Source: Piliocolobus tephrosceles
Lineage: Eukaryota; Chordata; Mammalia; Primates; Cercopithecidae
Direction of reading: 5' to 3'
Length of the DNA stretch: 64,000 nucleotides
NCBI RefSeq assembly: GCF_002776525.5
Contig: NC_045441.1
Location: 64,837,880-64,901,879, forward strand
Shown here piece after piece: positions 56,911-64,000 of this stretch (its first letter is position 1; each line of letters begins with the position of its first letter). The position numbers and the translations under genes are program-made. The notes beneath the pieces are model-generated. The model worked only from the letters and a program-made list of their open reading frames with translations. It ran no database searches and was not told the DNA's origin.

Positions 56911-58490
56911 GTTTTTGGCTGTTTTCTTTCTGTTAACCCATGAATAATTGAAACCTATCTCTAAACCTCCAACTGGTTGTCCTTGTGGATTTTTTTTTTT
57001 TCACTTAACTAGAATACTTAATGTGTTTTAATATATCAACCTGACAGTAAAGTCTAGGATGGAAAGTTCTCACATTACGTTTTTAATTTTTCACCATGTT
57101 ATTTTTTTGGAAGCACAACAAATGCTAATGTCACCATTTATCTTGGTATTCATGTCATTAAACATAGTAGTTGCTCACTATATGAGTGGATGAAGTAATG
57201 CATGGATACATCCATCTTTTCCATTTATTGGCACATGTTCTCACTCAACCAAAAGGATCTAAAGCTGCTGCCACTTTAGCTGGTCTCAGTTTTGCCCTGG
57301 GCTTCTCAGAGTGTAATTTCCCTAAGCTCAAGATGGTTCCAGAATTTAAAGATAAATATTTTTTCAATATGGCCTCTAAATGTTAGCCGACTTATGTAAT
57401 CTAGTGCTCAAAGAAGAAAAATTCTTTTTCCATACAGAAGGAAAATGAAATTGAGGAATGGTATATTAGTCTTTAGATGTCAATTTTTAAGAGATTTGTA
57501 AAGATTTATACATGATTTCCCTCATGATGGCTGATATTTTAAAGCCTGAAGTTTCCCATACCACCATTCCCTCCCACCACATGGAAAATGTTCTTGGTGC
57601 TATAATTCATATATTAATACTTTTCTATACAGAAAATCAGCTGATAAGTTTGTTAAATATGTTGCTTATCAGGTGACCCCTGTAGGAATACAGATTGAGT
57701 AGCCTTTGGGCTAAAAGTATTTATAAAAATTGCAGGTCAATGTTAAAGTTTTGATCCAAGGCCACACTGTGAGAAATGTTGCCTTAGATTGCTTGGTGCA
57801 CTTACGTTGTTGTTTAGTTGTACAATCTTCAATAGTTGCCTAAGCAACCCCATCTACAAGTATATTTGCTGCCATGTAGTGGTCACTGTCCTGATACCTC
57901 TCCCCTGCCTCACAACTCCACCCCTTAATAATTGTGCAATGATTTTACAAAGTCATGCTTCTGAGGAGACCTAGGGCAGATAGAATTACTGCCAGATAGT
58001 CCTGTAATTCTCTGGCATAGGTAGCACAATGCTTTCAAAAAAGGTTAAGCTTTCTTTTCTGTGGCGTAGCAGATCTGACCTGGCCCTTGATAGGTTTGTA
58101 TCTTTGGTATCTCTACCACTCTTTCTCAAATACCATCTCATCTTATGTTGATAATGTTCTGCCTGCCAAGATTTCCCCACTGTCACACACCACAAGGCTT
58201 GTCCAGGATCACATGGATCTCCATACCTTTCCTGACTCCCTCTTCCCACAAAAACACTTCTTTCAGCAGCAGATAATCCAAAAGGCAATAATTGTCATAT
58301 GGTGCAAATGGGAATTAATAAATGTTGGCAAGCCCAAGCATTCAATCTGGGGCTTCATCTTCATCAACAATAAGCATGGCTTAAGTATCAACTTAGTTGT
58401 AGGTTCTGTGCCAGCTCAGAGACGGGAAGATTTTTCTGCTCAAAGGGTATATAATAGTAGGAATTTGAGGGAAAAAAAGCCTTTATCCTA
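56911..58490. other. DNA without recognisable features
   Basis: Frames on both strands near 57990-58518 (up to 143 codons) overlap and have no recognisable protein or splice context. No named repeat is evident. Confidence 0.4.
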
Positions 58491-58494
58491 TTTT

Positions 58495-59240
58495 TCAGCT
58501 TTTTTGAGGTATAAATGACAAAAGGTGTATACGTTGAAAGTGTACAATGTGATGTTGTGAGATACATTGTGAAATGATTACTGCAATCAAGTTAATTAAC
58601 ATCTGTATCACTTCAGAAATTTACCTTTTGTGTGTATGGAAAGAAGACTTAAGATCTACTCACTTAGCAAATATTAAGTATATATTAGATTGATGCAAAA
58701 GTAATATTAGTAACAATATTATTAACTACAATCAGTACAGTGTACATTAGGCCTCCAGAAATACTCATAATGGCAAGTTTGTGACTTCTGACTAATGTAT
58801 CCTTGTCCCCCACCCCTACCTGACCACTAGTAACCACTCATCTACTCTGTTTTTATGAGTTAAACATTTTTTTTTTTAATTCCATATATAAGTAAGATCA
58901 TGCAGTATTTTTCTTTCCATTTCTGGCTTATTTTCACTTAGTATAATGTCCTCCAGGTCCATCCACATTGTCACAAATGGCAGGATTTCCTTCTTTTTGA
59001 ATGATGAATAATATTCCATTGTGTACACATACCATATTGTCTTCATTCATTCATTGATGGATACCGGTTATTTACATATCTTGGCTGTTATAAATAACAC
59101 TATAATGAACATGGGAGTACATATGATACTTCAAGGTAAAGATTTTATTGCCTTTGGATATATACCCAGAGTGGGGTTGCTAGATTATATGATAGTTCTA
59201 TTTTTAATTATTTGAGAAACCTCCAGTATGAACCCTTTTA
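58495..59240 (-). mobile_element. L1M 3' part
   Basis: The plus strand is antisense L1 3' UTR and ORF2 end of the L1MA/L1MB age: 'aagtgtacaatgtgatgttg', 'actagtaaccactcatctac', 'tataatgtcctccaggtcca', 'gatatatacccagagtgggg'. It stops at the Alu at 59241. Confidence 0.8.
58685..58705. mobile_element. MADE1 terminal remnant (possible)
   Basis: 'ttagattgatgcaaaagtaat' closely matches the terminal inverted repeat of the mariner-derived MITE MADE1 ('ttaggttggtgcaaaagtaa'). It interrupts L1 sequence at a TA-rich site. The rest of the element is missing. Confidence 0.45.
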
Positions 59241-59541
59241 TTTATTTATTTATTTTGAGACAGAGTCATGCTCTATTGTGCGGGCTGAGTGCAGTGGTGC
59301 AATCTGGGCTCACTGCAACCTCAGCCTCCGGGGTTCAAGCGGTTCTCATGCCTTAGTACCCCCACCAAGTAGCTGGGAATACAGGCGTGCACCACCACAC
59401 CTGGCTAATTTTTGTATTTTTGGTAGAGATGGGGTTTCTCTGTGTTAGCCAGGCTGGTCTTGAACTCCTGGCATCAAGATGATCCGCCCATCTTGGCCTC
59501 CCAAAGTGCTAGGATTACAGGCATGAGCCACTATGCCTGGT
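59241..59541 (-). mobile_element. Alu element with a (TTTA)n tail
   Basis: This is a full-length Alu on the minus strand, flanked by 'agtatgaaccctttta' at 59225-59240 and 59542-59557. Its tail has become a TTTA repeat. Confidence 0.95.
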
Positions 59542-59559
59542 AGTATGAACCCTTTTAAA

Positions 59560-61955
59560 CTGGGAAGATGAATTCGACCATCTGGTAAGATAGACATACC
59601 TTGAGTCACTTTGACTAAATCCTGCTATTTTTTACACGTAATTTTGCTTCACCCTTTGGGCGGTGAGTCTTCTGAGGCCTTTTAGGCTTCCCACGGGACT
59701 CTTCTGCTGTGGGCTAGCAAAAATAATAAGTTGCTCTAGATCTTCCATGAAATAGAAATGAATTATATAGTTTCATACAAAGAGAAAAACATTTTAAAAT
59801 TTGAATTAAACATTGTTGGGGCATATTTTCTATGCTCAAACTATTGTCTATTGGATTCAACCCTTAGTTTTGGTTGTGATGGGCAATGGCATATATAATG
59901 GCAAAGAATATAACCATTTGATGTTTCTAATTTCATGGATTATTAATGCATTCTTATTTTGTTACCCCTGCCTGAAACAATCTAGTTTAAAATGGCTTCT
60001 TATTGTTCCTGATTTTCACATTTTTAGTATTTTCTCTCATTCTGAGATATTTTAGAAATATACCATGAGGATTGGCAGAATGGGAAAGAGAGTATACTCT
60101 TTCCAGTTTCTACATGAGGCCCACGAATTATATGGTACAAAGAGTGGAATTTGGGTTTGTTATAAACGTAATTTCCTAACAATAGTTATACTAATATAGA
60201 AACAGTACCTTTCCTGAGGGAACGACACTTAGGTAAATCATAAGCTGACTTACTCTAGAATTGCTCCAACACAAGACAAACTGCAAAGACCCTTCCCATT
60301 CAGGATGGTGAGAATCCTGAAACTCAAAATGCACTGGCGCCTGCAGGGAGGTTGCTGAACTTTCCGTTTAAAAAGTGCCCAGTAGAGGGAGTATAACATC
60401 ATAAATATTTCCTTTTGCTTGCTGCCTTACTTCTGGTAAAAGCTGGCAGGAAAGCAAGATTGAGTGCAAATATCTAGAATCTATTCTATATTATATTTTT
60501 TTCTTATTTACATTTTATGAAATATTCTGATGAGCAAAGAAAAACAATAAAAATTAGTATATAATATGTAACATTAATATTTGTATATGTGAAAAGTTCA
60601 GAATTTAAAATCATTGTCTCAAAATGAAATATAGATTGTTTGCATCTAACAATGTAAAGCATCTTGGAGTAGGAGAACACATCATCAAATTTTGGGGGGG
60701 TTTGTTGTTGTTGTTGTTTTTATTTGCCATGGATATGATCAATATATTTACCTGTTAGTCTGTCATTTTCTGTTACAGTGTTCCCAGATATTTAAGATAA
60801 TTTTTTTTTTTTTTACTGGGCAACTGTTTTGGTTACACAGTAGCAAAATCAAATGTTTAATTCTCAAATTCAAAGCAACAATCTGCTACCTGCATTAGGA
60901 AAAATAACAATTAGTGTTTCTTAAGAGTAAAAGCACTTCTGGTAGAATGAATGGCCTGTATTTTAACTTTTTCGTATTTTCATTAAAAATTTTATATGTT
61001 TTTCCTGGTTTCCATAAATTGAAATATGGTCAAATTCTAACATAAGACTCCAAGTTCGATTTTTGGATTGCACTTTTTATGTTTGATCATTTGGAAATAA
61101 ACTAAAAATAATTTCTATAACTCATTTTGAAACATTGAGCAATGAAACAGCATTTTCAAAGTTCAAAAGGAAAATCTTTATGAAAAATCGAGATGCTATT
61201 AGCTCCTTATATATTAAAGTACATTTTAAATTTAAATTTACATAATTTTCGGCAAGGAAAAAAAGCACATGTATGGTTATTTCAGATTTATTTTTAATTA
61301 AAAAAACTTAATTTCTTATGATCTTAGCTATTTGAAAACCATTTCTAACTGATTTTTTAGTTACCTATTGTTAATATCAGTGGCCACAACTCCTCCAGTT
61401 ACTGAATATTCCTGCTTCTTTTTAAATGAAAACATTTTTGTTCTCTTTTCCATTGCAATAAAACACACACACACACACCTTTGCAAGTGATGTGTCAACA
61501 GGGAAACAATGAAGTTATTTTGATTGTACGTTGCCGTTTTATAAGCGACTTGGGATAGGGCTGATTCCTTGACCTGCTCTTCACATCCTTTTTTTTTTTT
61601 TTTACATCTGCCTCTCCTCTCCTGAATGACTCTAGGACTAGGTCGGCTCCTTCGTTACTCCCATTTGTAAGTAAAACCATACCTCCAACCTACCTCAAAG
61701 CCAGGCTTACCTGTCACATTTTATTTTTCTTATGCTTAGAAAAGTTCAGTATGAAATTAGCTCATATTGGTTGTAGATAAATAAAAATATGTAAATTGTA
61801 CTGAAGGATAACGATTAAAAGGTAAACAAATATTTTTTTCTCCTTCCCTTAGACCTTGCTATTCCTCTGTGCAGTTTGAAATCTCTTCAGATATTTTCTA
61901 GCACGTTCAATCCTGTATATAGACACTTTATTATACATGCATATTTCCTTAATTT
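59560..61955. other. AT-rich DNA with a short (CA)n run
   Basis: No gene or named repeat is recognised. A (CA)n run lies at 61463-61479, a GTT-repeat at 60701-60718 and poly-T runs at 60801-60814 and 61590-61603. Confidence 0.45.
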
Positions 61956-61989
61956 TTTTTTAACAAAAATTGGGTCATATGAAAAATAT

Positions 61990-62260
61990 TCTTCAGTGGC
62001 TTGACTTTTTTGCTAGTAATGTATTTTTAAGATGTTTCTGTGTCAGTGCTTACAGAAGTACTTCATTTTTTATGGTTGCATAAAATCCTATATTTTATTT
62101 AGACTCCAGACTTCTATTAATATATATTTAAATTGTTTCCAGTATTTCGTTATACCAAATAGTGCTGCAGTGGAGAAACTTGAATAAACACCTTTGGATC
62201 TTGTGCATTTTCTACATTTTTCTAAATAAAATCCGACAGATATTGAAAACACAGCTGGCT
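61990..62260 (-). mobile_element. Ancient L1M fragment
   Basis: 'tttttatggttgcataaaat', 'attgtttccagtatttcgtt' and 'ataccaaatagtgctgcagt' follow the reverse complement of an old L1M ORF2/3' UTR boundary. Confidence 0.55.
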
Positions 62261-63480
62261 TGTTATTATTTAGATTTTATTCATGGCCTGACAACCTCCA
62301 CAAAGCTTTTAAGATGTCTGTGTTTTATGTTGTTCAGTGTCTGAAAGATATTTACTTTTATCAAGAAAACATGTTGGTTGCCAACAATCAGATTTCAAAA
62401 CAAAAAAATGCTGATTTCTCTAGGTGCATCTTTACTAGAAAGTGAAAGAATTATTTGTCTCGATAATTCAGGTGGAAAACTCTTACGTAAAAGATTGGAG
62501 GGAAAAAGTTCCCTTGCTGAATTAACCAGAATTGCTGTGACTTTAGATAGGCTAATGGAACATGAGGTTAACTATTGGAGGTTAATATTTTTGTATATGG
62601 CAAGCATTGAGTGGTTAGGTAAAAATGCAGTAGGCACATACTCTGGAGTATTCTGGAGTAATTAAAAGCAACAAATGACAGGTAGACAAAATAACACGCA
62701 TACATTATAAGAACACTGTTGAGAGCTTAAAAGTGACAAACAATAATAATCTATGTGACTCAATATACTTCATTGATTATTAGGTTATAAATCAGTGCAC
62801 TTTACACTAAAATACAAAATGCTACATATTCTCTAAGAATTCATAGAAATTCAATGATACCAAATACGTTAGTATGGTTCTAGATGGGAAAGCAAATGGG
62901 GATTGGGGAATAGGCATTAAAGATCTTTTACAAAAAATAAAGCACAAAGATGGTGTTCTTGTGTTTTCAGGGACACTGAAGTGTTGTTTTCTAGAAATAA
63001 ATGGTTCATTTGCAATGAACACTTTCTAAATTGTCTTGTGATGAGAATTTTTTTCTCTGTCAAGTTGACATTTGTTGGAATAGGGCAGAAAAGATGCAAT
63101 GCAAATGTTCCTCCAATGCAGAGATGGGAAGTAGTATCCAGCAACACTCTTGTGGCAGCAAATGACGGTGTATTTTGGAGGCAATTACGGTTGAGAGTTA
63201 CTTGTGTTCTGCATCCATCTGGGGCATTGTTAAAGGTGGTTAAACTTTTGGAAATATGAGAGGTATGTGATTGTATTACAGCTTTCTTACAACGTGACCT
63301 CCAAGTAAGGGCACAAGGATAGCCCAGGTAGCTAGCTGTCTGAACCCTCATCCAGACTATCTAAAGAGATGTTCCAAGAGCTGGGAGCTGGGCCTGAGAC
63401 TGGGTAAAACTGTCCAACAGGCAAGGCTTAGAGCCAGGGGGAACTAAAGCCTGCATCCTGAGTGAGTGATAAAGACCAAC
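62261..63480. other. DNA without recognisable features
   Basis: Frames at 62378-62665 on plus and 62917-63351 on minus (144 codons) are long for chance but unrecognised and overlap others. No gene is called. Confidence 0.35.
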
Positions 63481-63487
63481 AGCTAAA

Positions 63488-63710
63488 ACTTTCATAGCGC
63501 TTATTATGTACCTGTCACAGTTGTAAGCACTTTACACATAATCGTTCAGTCTTCACAACAAAGGTATGGGGTTATGAATGAGGAAAATGAGCAATGGAAA
63601 ACTTATTTGCTGAAGATCATCCTATTATTTAATAGTAAATGGTTGAACTGGGATCAAAATTCAGAGAGATTGCTAGTGTCTATGTTCTTATCCAATATTG
63701 CCTCTGAAGA
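63488..63710 (-). repeat. MIR SINE
   Basis: This is a good reverse-complement MIR: 'gcgcttattatgtacctgtc', 'gtaagcactttacacataat', 'ggaaaatgagcaatggaaaa', 'tggttgaactgggatcaaaa'. Confidence 0.8.
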
Positions 63711-63838
63711 AGATTGAGGAGGGGCTGAAATAATACAGCCTGCTTAATGTCTTAGGTTCTAATGGACTTGACAGAGACACTGTGGAATTAAATCCAAGGG
63801 ATCTGCAGGAAAGGCTCTTAGTCTGTGGGTAGTACGGT

Positions 63839-63861
63839 AAAAAAAAAAAAAAAAAAAAAAA
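63839..63861. repeat. Poly-A run followed by G-rich sequence
   Basis: About 22 A residues are followed by 'gaggggggtggggag'. No retroposed body is recognisable upstream. Confidence 0.9.
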
Positions 63862-64000
63862 GAGGGGGGTGGGGAGAAATTCCTCAAGGTGCCACTCTGT
63901 GGAGGGAGGAGCTCTGAGAGCCCTCCAGTCAATTTATATATTACCACGGTTTCAATCCAGGGCATTACTAGAGCCATAGAGTGGATTTCGGAATAATAAG

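Noticed and set aside
58087..58518. 143-codon plus-strand frame overlapping a 100-codon minus-strand frame
   Set aside because: No recognised protein on either strand, and the mutual overlap in non-repetitive DNA suggests chance.
62917..63351. 144-codon minus-strand frame
   Set aside because: Not recognised, no splice or polyadenylation context, and overlapped by frames on the other strand.
1..64000. CRISPR arrays, bacterial operons, phage or plasmid genes
   Set aside because: No regularly spaced repeats of that kind and no prokaryotic gene layout; the whole window is explained as primate nuclear DNA.

Overview
This window is primate nuclear DNA, most likely from an Old World monkey (a macaque, baboon or relative). 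The order follows from the Alu, L1PA and MaLR repeats. The narrower placement rests on three young Alu copies (19417, 35851 and 56012) that share three traits of the cercopithecid AluYR lineage as I know it: 'gctcaagcctgtaatccc', 'gacgggcgg' and 'gatccggccactgcac'. The sequence is AT-rich and L1-dense, as in intergenic or deep intronic DNA. I see no bacterial, plasmid or phage features, no tRNA or rRNA, and no obvious complete cellular gene.

Layout. 1-2015: the 5' end of a young full-length L1 on the minus strand, with a complete 5' UTR and an ORF1 open for all 332 codons in the window; the rest lies beyond base 1. 2.6-14 kb: old L2, MIR and L1M/HAL1 fragments, two 5'-inverted L1 copies, an Alu and an ERVL-like LTR. 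14-26 kb: Alu copies, a HAL1/L1M block, a (TG)n microsatellite, and an almost complete older L1 on the minus strand split by an AluYR. 27.7-30.7 kb: a textbook 5'-inverted (twin-primed) L1 with an 18-bp target-site duplication. 30.7-41 kb: L2, Alu, MIR and L1M remnants, local tandem duplications and inverted repeats. 41-50 kb: the least repeat-filled part, which holds several candidate exons on the plus strand. 50-64 kb: two MaLR solo LTRs with clear 5-bp target duplications, more Alu copies including an AluYR, L1M, L2 and MIR, and long stretches with no recognised feature.

The only long protein-coding reading frame of clear identity is the L1 ORF1. A set of short plus-strand segments (32828-32889, 42476-42544, 43959-44004, 44823-44914, 47794-47885) has plausible splice sites and mutually compatible phases. 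They may be exons of a cellular gene, but I do not recognise the protein and selection by eye inflates the signal. A further candidate 3'-terminal exon ends in a stop at 40886. Everything else is explained by layers of retroposition and small-scale duplication or inversion.
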